Shown here piece by piece: positions 12,901 to 24,952 of a stretch of 64,000 bases of DNA. A program made the translations under genes and the position numbers. Positions within the stretch are counted from its first letter, which is position 1; the number at the start of each line of letters is the position of its first letter. The stretch covers positions 34,329,885-34,393,884 of the forward strand of contig JAVDOI010000001.1 of the NCBI GenBank assembly GCA_032191485.1, given 5' to 3'. The stretch comes from Leptoclinus maculatus. Taxonomy: Eukaryota; Chordata; Actinopteri; Perciformes; Stichaeidae. Below the pieces are notes generated by a model, which made no database searches, had not been told where the DNA came from, and worked only from the letters and a program-made list of their open reading frames with translations.

Positions 12901-14492
12901 ATACACACACGTCTGTTTTGCATAGTAGTAGTATTGCATGACTAGATGTAATGAAAGGAGATGTAATGAAAGGATGCAACAGAGACACAGCAGTCCAAAT
13001 AAGCATGATCTGCTGAGTGTCAAGCAGTCATTTTTGCTTTTTTAAATATCAGAATTGGCACAATTACCAATAGTTATGTTTTGTGTGTTTGTCTTAAAAC
13101 TTTTCGCCCACGTCTAACACGGAAATTTACTATTTAATGTTTAACATGAATCATTACATAAATTGTGGTGGTTTTATCGTGGGAGGGGTGGAAAGGCTGC
13201 AAGAGGCAAATCATGTGCCTAAGTGGATAGCAGGGCCGTCCTTCAATCAGAGGATCAGCGGTACGATCCCCGGCTCTGCTAGTCTCATGTCAATGTGTCC
13301 TTGAGGAAGACACTTAACCCCAAAATTGCTCCCGTAGCTGTGCCTACAGTGTAGAAATGTGATAGAATCTGAGTTGTAAGTCGCTTTGGATAAAAGCGTC
13401 TGCTAAATGACTAATGGAATGTGCAGTATCCACACTGCACGTTATCAAAAGGTTTACAGACATATCACAGGAACCAAGAACATCTAAATAAAAACATCTG
13501 AATTTGAAATGCACATGTAGTCACATCAAAGCAGGATCACCAATATAAAACTTTGCATATGTTACTAATGCCAAATACACCCCAATGAGTAAAATTGCTA
13601 TTGAACGCCTGAGGTTTTGACTATTACAAGACACGTAGCCACTATTTAATTTGAGTAGAGTCCAACTTCAGGTTATCAGGTTATTATGCATTACTTTACG
13701 TCCGTGCAAACAAAATACGGATCACGTATAAGTTTCCTTTTACCAAATTAGTTATTATCTTATTTCATTTATTCTTGCCAACAAAGTTGGTATTTTCTAC
13801 TCCACCATGATGCGACTGGGCGGCGTGTAGCTTTAATATATCACAAGCACGAGACGGTTCTCACCTGCGGAGCTTCCTGGCTGGCTGGTTGAACCAGGTG
13901 CGCACTCTTTTCTGCCAGTCTTTGTGGAAGTGAGGGTTCAAGAGCATTCCATTCCGGCTGGGGGCCATGGCTGCCTACTTCCCTGCGAAAACAGAAGGAC
14001 ACACGGACATGAGCAGACTGTCAATGCCGGCACACCACGATTATCCGAGGCTATAATGGCGATGCTAAGCTAGCAGGTTAGCGAGGTTACTGGCCGATTT
14101 GATAAGTAATTCCTGTATGCATGCGGCTGCTACAACCCACGATAACGCGTCCATGCCATTTCGGCATTCGTTACGTATGCTGAACTTTATTTCATGGGAC
14201 ATTACAATATGGAGCTATAGTTCGGCCTCTCACGGCGTGTGCTAACAGTCACACATAAACACCACTCGTCCGGGGATCACTACTAAAACAGATGTTGTTC
14301 AGCTATTTACAAAGGAAATCTTAAACCAATAATCACCTTATTACAAAGGTGGCGAAACGTTCTATCTCAGGTTGTATTTTAAATGAACATATACCGATAC
14401 AACAATGAGGATTAAAGTAGATTATTTCTGAAAATGTAGAGAAAAAATATCTCACCTACTAGGGAGGAAAATGGCCGAAAGGAAAAAGGAAG
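9974..14492 (-). CDS. rpl13: 60S ribosomal protein L13 (eL13), six exons
   Basis: Structural protein of the large cytosolic ribosomal subunit. Coding exons, 5' to 3': 13865-13968 (ATG at 13966-13968; the exon begins at 13982), 12689-12830, 11554-11727, 10486-10542 and 9974-10132 (TGA at 9974-9976). A non-coding exon 1 lies at 14456 to about 14492. All borders are GT-AG and phases join without a break, giving 211 residues, the same length as I recall for human RPL13. The protein begins [20 protein letters not shown], contains [14 protein letters not shown] and ends DVEKKK. A poly(A) signal (AATAAA on the minus strand) is at 9943-9948, about 26 bases past the stop. Introns 4 and 5 each host a SNORD68-like snoRNA and intron 2 carries a SINE. 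Transcription start is inferred from the TOP tract. Confidence 0.97.
10223..10302 (-). ncRNA. snord68: Box C/D snoRNA, SNORD68-like, in rpl13 intron 5
   Basis: On the minus strand: terminal stem GCAGTGGTCA paired with TGACTGC, C box ATGATGA, D' box CTGT (10265-10268), C' box TGATGAA (10251-10257) and D box CTGA (10230-10233). The guide just before D' contains CTCCGGAATC, complementary to GATTCCGGAG of 18S rRNA. Counting five bases from D' points to the second U of GAUU, which fits the known SNORD68 target U428 (human numbering). RPL13 is, as I recall, the SNORD68 host in mammals. It would be released from the spliced intron. Confidence 0.88.
11814..11890 (-). ncRNA. snord68: Second box C/D snoRNA, SNORD68-like, in rpl13 intron 4
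   Basis: A paralogous copy of the intron 5 snoRNA. It has a stem GCAGTCAGAT paired with GACTGC, C box ATGATGA (11876-11882), D' box CTGT (11856-11859), C' TGATGAA and D box CTGA (11821-11824). The D' guide CTCCGGAATC is identical to that of the other copy, so both should direct the same 18S 2'-O-methylation. The bases around the guide have drifted, and the second guide (before D) differs. Confidence 0.86.
13211..13417 (+). mobile_element. tRNA-derived SINE in rpl13 intron 2
   Basis: A Pol III-like A box (TGTGCCTAAGTGG) and B box (GGTACGATCCC) are followed by the body motif GTCCTTGAGGAAGACACTTA and the tail motif CGCTTTGGATAAAAGCGTCT. Together these form a very common fish SINE head, body and LINE-related tail. 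It is inserted in the orientation opposite to rpl13. The family name is not certain (V-SINE or HE1-like). Confidence 0.75.
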
Positions 14493-14566
14493 TTGAAACG
14501 CGGTGGATTGTGGGATATGCGTAAAACAGCCAATGGCTGAACAGACTCGATCAAAGAGTATATAAA
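14477..14566 (-). promoter_or_regulatory. rpl13: rpl13 promoter with 5'-TOP tract
   Basis: On the minus strand a pyrimidine tract CTTCCTTTTTCCTTTC (14477-14492) opens the presumed exon 1, which ends at the donor CCCTAGTAG/GTGAGA (exon end 14456). Such 5'-terminal oligopyrimidine tracts mark ribosomal protein mRNAs and place them under mTOR/LARP1 translational control. A TATA-like TTTATATA lies at about 14559-14566 and a CCAAT box at 14530-14534. The exact start site is inferred. Confidence 0.65.
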
Positions 14567-17190
14567 TGAGTGTTATCCTCACAAAGAACATCCGACAAAA
14601 CGTAAAATGTAACACAAATATTTCCGATTATTTTATGTAAGAATAGGAAATATAAAATTCAGCCATTGTGATGAAAATATATATTATAAAAATCCAGATA
14701 ATCCTGCTATTTGACGTCTTTCGATGTTCCCTGTGCAATACATGCACTCCAAACTAATATTTGTCGGTATCTTAACAAATAGATGACTATGCACGAAGAC
14801 TTTCTTATATAGAGTCTATGGATAAAACGTGAAATCACGTTTAAATCGTACACAGAAGGAATAATTTCGATTAAGGAAAACTGGAAGTAAGAATGTATAA
14901 ACCCCACTTTAATCATCTTTGTTATTGCAGGAAAATTAAACATGCTGTATGCTATTATAACAATATCAATTTATTATTATTATTTATCAATGTTTTTTTT
15001 CTGTGGCTCTGAAAATATTTCCAATACCACAGCAGTTAATGAGGCTGCATTTAGGTTTGGAAATAGATAAGTGCTGTGTTTTGAAATAGTTCCAAAAAAA
15101 GTGGATATTTAATAATCCTATGATTTATGAACTTCTATTTTGTCACCAAAGATCGGACTAGGATAGTAGCTGTACAATAACACCTTTAAAGCCTCTTAAT
15201 TTATAAGTGTGTATTATTTTTAAGCATGCTGTGAATGTTTAATAAATATGAAATGTGCGTTTGTAAAGCTTTTCAATTATGCGCTCACATTGGTACACTT
15301 AATTTATTTTGCAATCTAATGTTTAATGAAATTATTTCATGATGCCATTTTGTGTTCATTACAGTACAATAATGTAGTCGTGTAATTGTGTTCACAAGTT
15401 TGACTTACAATTAGAGGGGAAGTTTTTGCCCTGGCCACTAGATGTAGGCCTAGCACCCTCCATTAGCAGTCTTCACTACTGACAGCATAAAGGCTTCCAA
15501 TGATACTACAAATTATTTTCTGTGCTGGACAGTATACAAAGACAATCACATTATGGTAGCAGGGTATCAGCTATAAGTAACGACCAAAGATAAATCTTTC
15601 AAACTGGTAATTTCTATGTTTTGAATATTAGTTGTGAAAGACTAAAAGACTAGAAAAGACAAAGAATTATGTATGATGTCTTATTTATCACCGTGTGTCA
15701 CATATTAACTCAATAAAACCAAAGTGTCACATAACAACTGCAGCAGTTGGATTACCAGCACAGGCCCAGTGGCCCAAGGGGTCGGGGTGGCCCTAAGCCC
15801 GGGTTTAAAGGTTACAGTAGCGATGACCTGATTGTTTTTTTGTTTTGCTCTTGCTCCTGATCAGAGTCCTTTCATATTGAGAAAGAATAGTATATCTGTG
15901 ATTTAATATTTATTCATGTTAACTGTTATTATGGTTGTTTTCTGGAAGGTAGGAGTGGGGAGGATTTACATATCTATGACCCATTGTCTCATAATCCATC
16001 CATGAAGCAGCAACAACAAAAACCCTCCGAATATGAAGACGAGGCTTTCATCTCCACGTGCTGAAGGGACAGACAACAGCGTCGGCAAAATTGCTCTGCA
16101 AATTGATATAATGAAGACATACTAATTTATATTCCATTTAGATTTAGGATCACATACAAAAAACACTCCCGTTAAATGTTAATTATGAGCATAAATCAGA
16201 ACAGCACTGACTTGGGAAATGATTTTTTTAATGTTGTGCTTCATGTGCAACCTTCAGCACACCGTGACAGAGTGGTGCTGTGCAGCACACTACTCCAAGT
16301 ACTACAAGTCATTGACATTTAATGATAAAGCTCACAGCACTATATCTAGAAAGATTTAATGAAAGCCATCTAATGAGAATATTTACTTATTTCTTACTAA
16401 TCTCAAGTCTGATCACATGTGAATACATTAAAGACTTTTTTCTGTGTGCACTTTTTCTAAGCTTGAACCCGTCTGAACTTGTCTCTCTGCATGGCCGAGT
16501 CAAAAGTAGTAGTGGTTGTGAGACTAAAGTATAAACTATACAACAGCTTGATATTACTGATGCATAACATTACTTGGATTGCTTTTAGAACTCCGTTGAG
16601 GGTTTTTAATTGCATCTGAAGAGCATATCGTTTTATTTTGGAGCAGGATGTCAAGTTTGAATGAGAGACCTGGATCGTATATAAATAGGTCAGCACAACA
16701 GACTCTTTAAAAAGGTATTGTAAGGACATTTGGTTAATAAATAAAATAACTATTTTTTATAGATTTAATAGGAATGTTACATGATGAAATTAACTAGATC
16801 TCCTCAGTGACAATATTTCAATTATTAAGTTTTAACCAAGAAAACCAATTACTGTTCTAATTTTCACGTTTTCAGCGTGAGTGTGCAGTTTTTTGTTCAC
16901 CGCTTCATTAATCATTGATCAACCGCAATCTCTGCCTTTCACACAGGGCAAAGGTCAAGGTGTGTGGAACCATATCAAGCAAAAAGAAGAAGCACATGTA
17001 GAGCAACATGATATGAACATGCCTACAAGCGCATCACAAACTCTGCATGAGCTTCTCTTAAAGTTGAACTTGCGTTCTTGTTGTGTGAATTTGTGTCATC
17101 TTGACACTAAAGGCATCACGACACACTGCTTCAACTTTAAAGTTGAAAGTGAGTTCACAGACATAAGGGGAAGAAAAAAAAAGAAATCAC
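14567..17190. other. A+T-rich intergenic region between rpl13 and gcsh
   Basis: About 2.6 kb upstream of rpl13 and downstream of gcsh. No exon, RNA gene or clear transposon was recognised. Short reading frames here lack any known motif. The gcsh 3' UTR should extend in from the right: an AATAAA on the minus strand sits near 17208-17213. Confidence 0.5.
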
Positions 17191-17511
17191 AGGGGTGAAA
17201 GGACAAAATTTTATTAAATGAATGTGACACGGCTCTTACAATCACTTTTCAGCCAGTTCTCACATTTGTGCACATGGAGCAAAGCATTAGAAACAATGTA
17301 GCGACAGATCTGGAGATTAGGAGCCCTTTTGGTTGGCTAGTGGCTAAGCAAATCCTAACCGTAGATGCTAGTGAGGATGTTTTTTTTATTATTTTGATAG
17401 CACAATTTCAGTATCAAAATAAATAGTGTGTCACACAAGATGTTAGTAACCCTGCCTACTAATCTTTGATTGCAGTTACATTATAAAAACAGCACAGTGG
17501 AGTTTATCCAT

Positions 17512-20500
17512 TTATTCTTCAAGTGACATTATAAAAGAATCATATGCAGCTTGATCCATGAGGCCTTCAAGTTCTTCAGGCTTTTCAATCGTCATCTTGA
17601 TAAGCCACCCTGAAAAATAATTAAATACATTTAAAAAATGTTCCCATGAACAAGCAGTTACCTTGTTGTGGTCTGGCAACTTTTCATCCATCTTGGCAAC
17701 AAATGTAGTGGGAGAAATGTACTGAAGAACAGAGACTGCGAGACGATTACCCTCCTTATAGCAGGCTTTATTCACGAGTCCAGGATTCTCTGCCAGCGCT
17801 GTGTTGATTTCAGTCACTTCTCCTGCCAGTGGCGAGTATAGCTCACTGGCAGCCTTCACGCTTTCCAAGGCACCAAACTCCTCTACAACACACACACACA
17901 CACGCACACAAAACATGACGGATACTTCTGATCACACTGCTGGAATTACTTTCAGAAATGTTGCCGTGTAGTCCAGGCTCTTACCCAACGGTTCAAGTCT
18001 TTGGCCAACTTCAGGGAGTCCACAGTATACCACGTCACCTAATGCTTCCTAAGATAATATACACCATTTTAATATACACAGAGTATTATATAAAGTGAGT
18101 GAAAACAGTTACCCAAGAATGTCTTACAATTCTGCACTTTAAATAGGATCAGGCGGTTTCTACTGAAGACGTACATCTTCAAAAATAATAGGTCAAATTT
18201 ATAATAATATTTCAAACATGGTCACTGTAGTTGTTTAGCAAATATCACTCAAACAGGAGTAAATAATCCATTTGCTGGGGATTCTTTTTTTAAACCACAT
18301 ACAGCAGCAGGACAGTGATTTGTTTAATCGTTTTTGAACAACGATGGAGCCCATTGGCCCAGAGGAATAAGCAACATATAAACTATACACACACAGACAA
18401 TACTTGTTAGTAGGCTTATTCTTTAAGTCCACCGACATTTAGAGTCAGATTTCCAGGGCCATCAGTGAAGACACAATTAGCAATAAGAAATCAGTTCATC
18501 TCGACCTGCAGACTGTTGCAGCACGGACACAATCTACTGAGATTACTGGCGTAACTTTATTATAAAGTGCAGCTAATCCCAGTCTGCCTGACCAATGCTT
18601 TTGAAGCAGAGATACTGGACCCAAACTGTTGACGTCACAAAAGGTGTAAACTTTTCTCCCACTCATTCATACACAAACTGGAATTGCTATACCTAGGGAT
18701 AAAGACTCCATTTCATCTTAAAATAAGTGTTTAAGATGCTGACAGTGACTGAATACACTGTCCATGGCCATCTGAAATGAGCTTTCTATTACGAATTTAA
18801 GTTTCTATAATACTATATTTTTGGGGCGACATTACATTTCTGAGAGCAGTCTAACATAAGGAAACTATTTTGAGACTCTGGCATTGTTGAAGCCTCAACA
18901 AACTTTAAAGTTTTGGAGAACTGCAGGAACACGACTTGGTCATTCTTATACTTTAGTTTATACTTTTACAACACCCTGAGAAAACTACTAGTAGTACTCG
19001 TTTGCTCTATTAGGCCTTAGGCCTGGTGGTTCTTCATTTACAGTTCACCTTTCCAAGATGCTGCGAGTTTAACACACAATCACAGTTCTGCTCAAAGTTC
19101 ACGTTCCAGAGTACAATAGAAGTCCAGACTTTGCTCAGAAATAATCACATCCACAGTTGATGGGCAGTTCTTCTTGAACGCAGTGGTGATATGAGGCTCA
19201 ATGAATATAAATAAAAAGGCAGTAAAACACCTCACGGTGGACATGACTGAAAACGTTCACCTTGATATTGAGGTAATCTATCGGAGGACATTAAAGATGT
19301 GGCAGCGAGCCGGTCTTGATCCAAGATAGACTTTCAATATTTGACCATATAAATAATTTCCTCCGCAGATATTACATCTGCAGTGTCGCTATAGAAACAA
19401 GCAACAACAAACACAGTAGACTGCTTCACATTAAATGATTTTTGTCCGTTCAGCAGCAGAGATGAAATTATTTGAACGTTTAATAGGTCAGACGTGACTA
19501 CAACGCCTCCGAGCACAGTCGCCGTTTCTCTGGCTGCATTCAAGCCAAACACTGAAACACACCTGCCGTCAGTCAAAAGTTTTAAAAACGTCCTTGAGAT
19601 TTTCTGCACAGCGCTGCATTTTGGTGGTCATCAATTGTCTCAAACAATAGTCATAAAACAATAGATTAGTTTGTTAGTGGACAGGTGCTGCAGGTGAGGA
19701 CAAAGTGCAGTTCTGAACTGCAGACATTAGCATTCCACTATTTTTAGATTGCCACCAATAAACCTCTGAACCAATTGTGTCATAAATCAAAAGATTAATA
19801 CCAAGAGCCATCGACCTACCTGAGCATAATTGCTGATACCAATCGTGCCGATTCCACCTTCCACTCGCACCCACTCGTGCTTTTCTGTGAACTTTAGGGC
19901 TGCGGAGAGAACAAGGGAATAGGTTAGCTTGGAACAGATTAATTTATTAGTGAGAGTCAACAACAGGATAATAGATTCATGTGTACAGCACCTTTCAAAT
20001 ACAACATGAAACTATGAATAGTGAATGTGACACGGCTCTGACAACGATAAGAACACGTGGAGTACATGGAGGGTGAAAGCACATCATTTGGACGTTCCAA
20101 AGAACATCTCACTAAACTATGGACCAAAGCAGAAGAGAAGACCGTTTCTGATGAAACACCATGTGCTTTCAATTAAAAATAACGAGTCTGTAGTTTACAG
20201 GTTGCAATGAGACAACCTAAAAAAATGAACATGTCCAAATCGTGAGTGCTCTGTAGGTGCATTTTTGTGGATCCTGTCCATCAAAGTAAGGTATCTGGTT
20301 GATCTGCAATTAAAACAAACTGGAGTTAAGGCAGTTTTTGATTCCATGGTCATCTTTACAATACCCTGAGGGAAGAATCGCAATGCCTCAACAATTTCCA
20401 CTATTGGAATCAGACCATTCATAAAAATACAGGTTTGAACCAGATTGTGAACTGTGCAAGACGCTGATACATGACAGGAGAGCAGAGCTGACTATTTCTG

Positions 20501-21280
20501 CTGTAAAGGGCCGAGTTAATGCCTTTTAAATATTATAACGAGAGCCTTAAAAAAAGCTTTTTACATTTCACAGGTTTGAAGAATAATGATTGAAAGCAAC
20601 AACTGGGTGAAAACTAAATTGTTGACATTTTAGACCACATGTAGGCCCACACATGCAGTTCATCACCCCACAGCTATCTGTGGCACACATCTAGGATCAT
20701 GGGTAACTTCTGTCACTAACTAAGCTTTAAGTTACTTGGTGCACGAGACAGGCCTAGCCTGGGTCATTAGTTGTTTACGTTAATTAATTAACTAATTTGG
20801 AGCTCGTGCTATGGCTGTTTTCAAATTAAATCAAATAGAGACACAAATAAGTCCTTGTTGTATAATTTAGAAAACATAAAATGCGGCTGCTAAAGTTTTT
20901 TTGGGCTTGACAGCCACTTCCGCGTAAAAAAACAAACTTCCATCCACCCTCCCTGCACTTCGTCTTTTCCGCTGTGGGAGAGTTTCTCCACAAACTGCGT
21001 GAGTTGTTTCGCCCATTGCAGACAGACAGGAATGTGAGAGCAGCACCCCGCACGTTAGTATGTAACATTACAGCTCCTTTGGACAGCCATATAAATGTGG
21101 TTTGTTTATGTATTTATTTATTTTTTTACCTGTGGACAGGACCGAGGTCGTGCTCAGTGTCCGCGGAGAGTCGCTCCTCCACAGCAACCGAGTCGCTGCA
21201 ACCTGCGCTGCCGACGAGAGCGCAGGCAGTCTGGGAGAAAAGTTTGCAGAGAGGCAGCGTACAGCCACTCTCATCGCCAT
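17512..21280 (-). CDS. gcsh: Glycine cleavage system H protein, mitochondrial, five exons
   Basis: Lipoyl carrier of the mitochondrial glycine cleavage complex; it passes the aminomethyl group from P protein to T protein and presents the reduced lipoate to L protein. Exons 5' to 3': 21130-21280, 19820-19899, 17985-18048, 17751-17882 and 17512-17609 (TAA at 17512-17514). All have GT-AG borders and consistent phases, giving 174 aa. Residues 1 to about 48 are arginine/serine-rich without acidic residues, a matrix-targeting peptide. The mature part begins near [20 protein letters not shown], the lipoylated lysine lies in [17 protein letters not shown] (exon 4), and the C terminus reads [15 protein letters not shown] and ends MSLEE. 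A second in-frame ATG two codons on (21272-21274) could also start it. The promoter was not resolved. Confidence 0.96.
17751..17882 (-). CDS. gcsh: gcsh exon 4, lipoyl-domain core
   Basis: Encodes the hairpin with the lipoyl-lysine in the motif ESVKAASEL. The acceptor is preceded by a TGTGTGTG run (an AC/GT repeat at about 17886-17908) that forms most of the polypyrimidine-side sequence. The exon ends AAGGAGG/GTAATC in phase 1. A reading frame that continues through the following intron into exon 5 is an accident of an open intron and should not be read as one exon. Confidence 0.95.
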
Positions 21281-21474
21281 CTTCTGTCAGTGTGTGTGTC
21301 TGTCCGACTCGGGTGCACTTACATTTGACTGCGGGAGCGCGCACCATCCCACTTTGTGCGGACTCCCGCCGGGAGGAAGGAAGCACGGTGGAGGGAGGAG
21401 GGTGCAATAATTGTGCAATAATTGCAACCGTTTTCACTCGTTATTCATAGGAAATTAACACTGTCGGGTGAAGT

Positions 21475-21957
21475 GTTAAGATCTTCTACTTTAGTAAAAG
21501 TAACTGTCAAAATATTACAAGTAAAGGTTTTGCATTCAAAATTGGACTTGAGTAACTATCACAAAATGGCTACTTAAAGTACCAAAAATACAAGAAATGC
21601 CCCTTTTAGACAGTTTAATTGTAATATTGAATTATTTTTATAAATGCATTCACATCTAAGGAGCATGTTTATGTAGTGGGTGGTCGAGGTAGAGCTAATA
21701 CCTAATTTTATACACATTGATTCATGTTTATAAGAGGATGTATGTTTTGCATGTAGAATCTAAATGTATAAAGTAACTGGTAATAACTGTAGCTGTCAAA
21801 TAAATGCAACAGTGTCACAAGTAGGCTACAATATGTTCCTCTGAAATGCAGTAAAGTAGAAGAAGAAATTAGAAGAAAATCAAAATAATCAATTAAAGTA
21901 AGGCCGAAAAGTTTACCGAGTACAATCATTGAGTAAATGTACTTAGTTACTTCCAAA
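21475..21957. repeat. Dispersed fish repeat rich in AGTAA/TACTT motifs (probable hAT-derived)
   Basis: The ends read CTACTTTAGTAAAAGTAACT and GTAAATGTACTTAGTTACTT. I recognise these from very common non-autonomous repeats in percomorph genomes. No clean target duplication was found and the middle appears decayed, so the superfamily is uncertain. Confidence 0.45.
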
Positions 21958-22479
21958 GATGGCTTTGAAAACGAGATGGTGGGGCATATCCACCTGTTGC
22001 TGACCTTTTACATATCATAAATAAGTGTACATTTTAAAACCTGCTTTAAATATGAAAATAATAATTTTGAAGTTGATTCGGTAGCCAATGAATTTATATA
22101 TTATATATTATAATGTATAAGTACTTGAGTATTATGTGACGTTCCCTTAGAGACTTGGTAATGTTTACACCAGTAAGGCTTGTGCAGCGAAGAATGCAGA
22201 TTTTGGTTTGGGGACCAGGGCCCTGTTCCTCGTACGTCGCTAACTGAGTTAGCGGGATACATTTGAGGATGAGATCACATACATCAGGCTTTTCCGGTTC
22301 CTCGAAGCAGGTTTAGCTCAATCACCATGGCAACACATCAATAAGCGTGAACCTGCTCCAGAGCAGGTTCAAGCTGAAGGAAGCTGGATAAGTTTGCCAC
22401 TCCCCCGGCAAAAATGTCATCTCCCTTCCTCATCCCATTGATGAAGGAGCGATATTAGTTAGATTAGCGTTTTATAGGG

Positions 22480-22850
22480 AGAGAGTTCTTCGAGATCGGT
22501 CCGTGTACGTTTTGATCGTCTGTTTTACCGTTCATTCGATGAAACGAAAATACGGAAATGTCCGTATTTTAACGGTAAAACAGCTGACTAAAACGTACAC
22601 GGACCGAGATCGCCAAGATCCCTTATCCCATCACGATGACTTCCTATACGAGCGCTATCGATTCTGCCGACAAGGAATCATTTATTAACAAGACCTTCTC
22701 GAGTCATACATTGTGAACACCACACGAGCATTGAGCGTCTCACAGACTGGATCAGAGCCGTGAGCTGTGAGCGAGTGGTACATTATTGTACAGTGTCGGC
22801 GATGCCGCTGCATGCCGTGCTGTTCGTAAAGTTTATTTGGTGCTTAAGAA
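22480..22850 (+). pseudogene. Harbinger transposase N-terminal remnant
   Basis: The frame RDRQDPLSHHDDFLYERYRF then CRQGII (about 22600-22685) matches the N-terminal region of Harbinger transposases. After a stop and frame breaks, a second piece at about 22776-22850 reads LLYSVGDAAACRAVRKVYLV, the next conserved segment of the same protein. A 106-bp palindromic insertion interrupts it at 22499-22604. Several stops and no catalytic DDE region make it a pseudogene. Confidence 0.78.
22499..22604. mobile_element. 106-bp palindromic MITE inserted in Harbinger transposase
   Basis: The insertion starts GTCCGTGTACGTTTT and ends AAAACGTACACGGAC, with imperfect arms of about 34 bp and an internal hairpin AAAATACGGA/TCCGTATTTT. 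It is flanked by a perfect 8-bp duplication CGAGATCG (22491-22498 and 22605-22612). The codons on either side fall back into transposase sequence when the insert and one duplicate are disregarded. An 8-bp duplication fits the hAT superfamily; no similarity to the neighbouring hATs was seen. Confidence 0.75.
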
Positions 22851-24023
22851 ACTTATGGATGTGTTCAATACATTACCATGGCACATATTGTATGGACTCA
22901 CCATTCTGAATAATGTTTGTGTGCTTAGGTTTTACTTGCTCCCATGTCCTCTTGATGGCTGGTTAAACTACATGGGGCTTGAAAGCACTCATAATTATAT
23001 GACAGTGTTATTAGTACACCATAGCATATCATTATTGTACTCATGATAAGAATAGAGAGAATCACACAATTTCTTTTCACTGCTTCAATTGATTGAATTT
23101 CTGATTATGAATAATATACATACTGATCCGCCCATACACAGATTCGCACACACATATTCAAACTCCTAGTTCTATATGGTGATCTACACATACATGTATA
23201 TACACATATATAGTATGATACATAAGCGCATACAGTACATATATCCTCATAAGTATCTATTAATTCGTATCAATTAGATACTCTTCGGGCTTGTTTTATC
23301 TACTTATTCTGAAAGAGTTGAGATGATTATTTTCGCTATAAGATCTCATTCGATGATGCATTCCATTAACCTTTTGGGCCCGAACAGTACCGATCACTAC
23401 CGCACAATGCAATTTTCAGTAACAAATATAATATTTCCACAACCATGCAGCATACCGTTTGAACGAAGAATTTCTCATGAACAGAAGCATGTGTAACACT
23501 TTACACACTTTCTCAAATGACGACCTCTCGTGACCTCTCGTACGTTTATGTCTCTTGCTCTGGCCTACTTCACTCTATTCACTCCAATTCTTTTGTGTGT
23601 GACTACTGCCATCGTTTGCTATGATTGTGGGTGTTTTTTAGGCTTTACTGAGCCTCAGTAAGCCCCTAATTTCGAGCAAAAACGCCTAAAATGACATACC
23701 CAAATTAAAATGTCTGTAGCGTCTGAACCACTTTGACTATATGCATCAATGAGGTCTTGCCAGAAAGAAAACCCCCTAAAGTTCCGTGTGAAAGTGTCAG
23801 AAAACCTGTAGGTCATACAGAAACAGAACAGTGGGCCTTTGAAGTCAGTAAAAATGTAAGAGTTTTGTCCGTCAAAAAAGTATAAATAAAAAAGTATCTT
23901 TCAGTATAAATAACTGCCTGTGGCTGTATCTGTACAGGTAAAGGACAGTATAGGGCTGTAACTACACTATCAGTGAACACCTGCCTCAAATGTATTTGAA
24001 GAAGATAGGACAAAGTATGACCA

Positions 24024-24540
24024 TTATACAGTGTTCTGTCCATGAAAAGATTCATCAGAAAAAAACCGCACGTGAAAAGTGAAAACTATGAACACGTTTG
24101 TTGACAGCTTATGAGAAGGAAGAATTAGGTTTATAGTATAAGTACTAGCCTTTTCTGAAGCCGCTAGTTCCATGGTAACATCCGCTAGTACATTCACTAG
24201 TACATTCGGGTCTGTAATGTATCTTTCGCCGTCGAAATGCTGCAAGACCTGACTTGCAGCGGTCATGGCGACTTTGGACAGTGTGTGTTTGGGCTCCTTT
24301 TGTGAAAAATCCATAAAAATTAAAAGAAAATTGATGTTTTCTTTGCAAAGATGGGGATTTTGTGCATGCTGGGATACCAAAACCGGCCATGTTTTGTGAC
24401 GTAATTTTCGTAAGCAAGCCGTACGAACGGAAGGGATGGCGGTGTTAGATTTAGCCACGATTATGGTCTTGACTTCCTCATATGCGTTCATGATCATCTC
24501 CTGCTCGCCAGCGGAGAAAAAAGACGCTCTTTCTTTGACT
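24024..24540 (-). pseudogene. Myb-like accessory protein remnant of Harbinger
   Basis: The minus strand reads KERASFFSAGEQEMIMNAYE then EVKTIIVAKSNTA, resembling the trihelix/Myb-like second protein of Harbinger elements that helps bring transposase to the nucleus and DNA. No good start codon precedes the conserved block (an in-frame stop lies just upstream), and after SNTA the similarity is lost, so it is truncated. Confidence 0.6.
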
Positions 24541-24952
24541 TTATTCGCTATTGTACTGTTAGAAAATCATGGTTTCGGTGATTGATGCTTACCCCCTTTG
24601 ACGTAAAACGGGCACGCCCAATTATCCTGATGACTGAGGTCTTGTTCGATTTAACGAGACTGTTTGAGCGCTGATCAGCCTTTGAGGAACCGAGATATCC
24701 TGCCTTCAATCATCTCGGTAATTCAAGCTGGATAATTGGACATTTGATCGACTTAGTTGAGCGACGTACGAGGAATAGGGCCCAGGGTGGGAAATGTTGC
24801 AAAACAATGTGTTTACACAGAACAGAAACTGTGGGAAAGAAAATAATTGTGACATGAAATTTGACAATGCACACACTAATTAAAAAGTAAAAAATCATAA
24901 AGATTGTCTAAGTAGCTTTTCTCATTTAATTTAAAAATGAAGGTATCTAAAG

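Larger units (their letters stand above)
22218..24783. mobile_element. Decayed Harbinger-type DNA transposon
   Basis: Terminal inverted repeats GGGCCCTGTTCCTCGTACG (22218 onward) and its near-perfect complement ending at 24783 enclose about 2.57 kb; one mismatch lies in the first 23 bases. Inside, the plus strand carries broken pieces of a Harbinger (HARBI1-like) transposase and the minus strand the start of a Myb-like accessory protein. The two converge, as in autonomous Harbinger elements. The catalytic part of the transposase was not recognised. The termini are themselves palindromic (GGGCCC), so the target duplication is ambiguous. Clearly immobile. Confidence 0.8.

Noticed and set aside
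17512..17916. A single 134-codon ORF for the gcsh C terminus
   Set aside because: It reads through an intron (17610-17750) and into the upstream GT-repeat intron; the correct gene uses exons 17751-17882 and 17512-17609.
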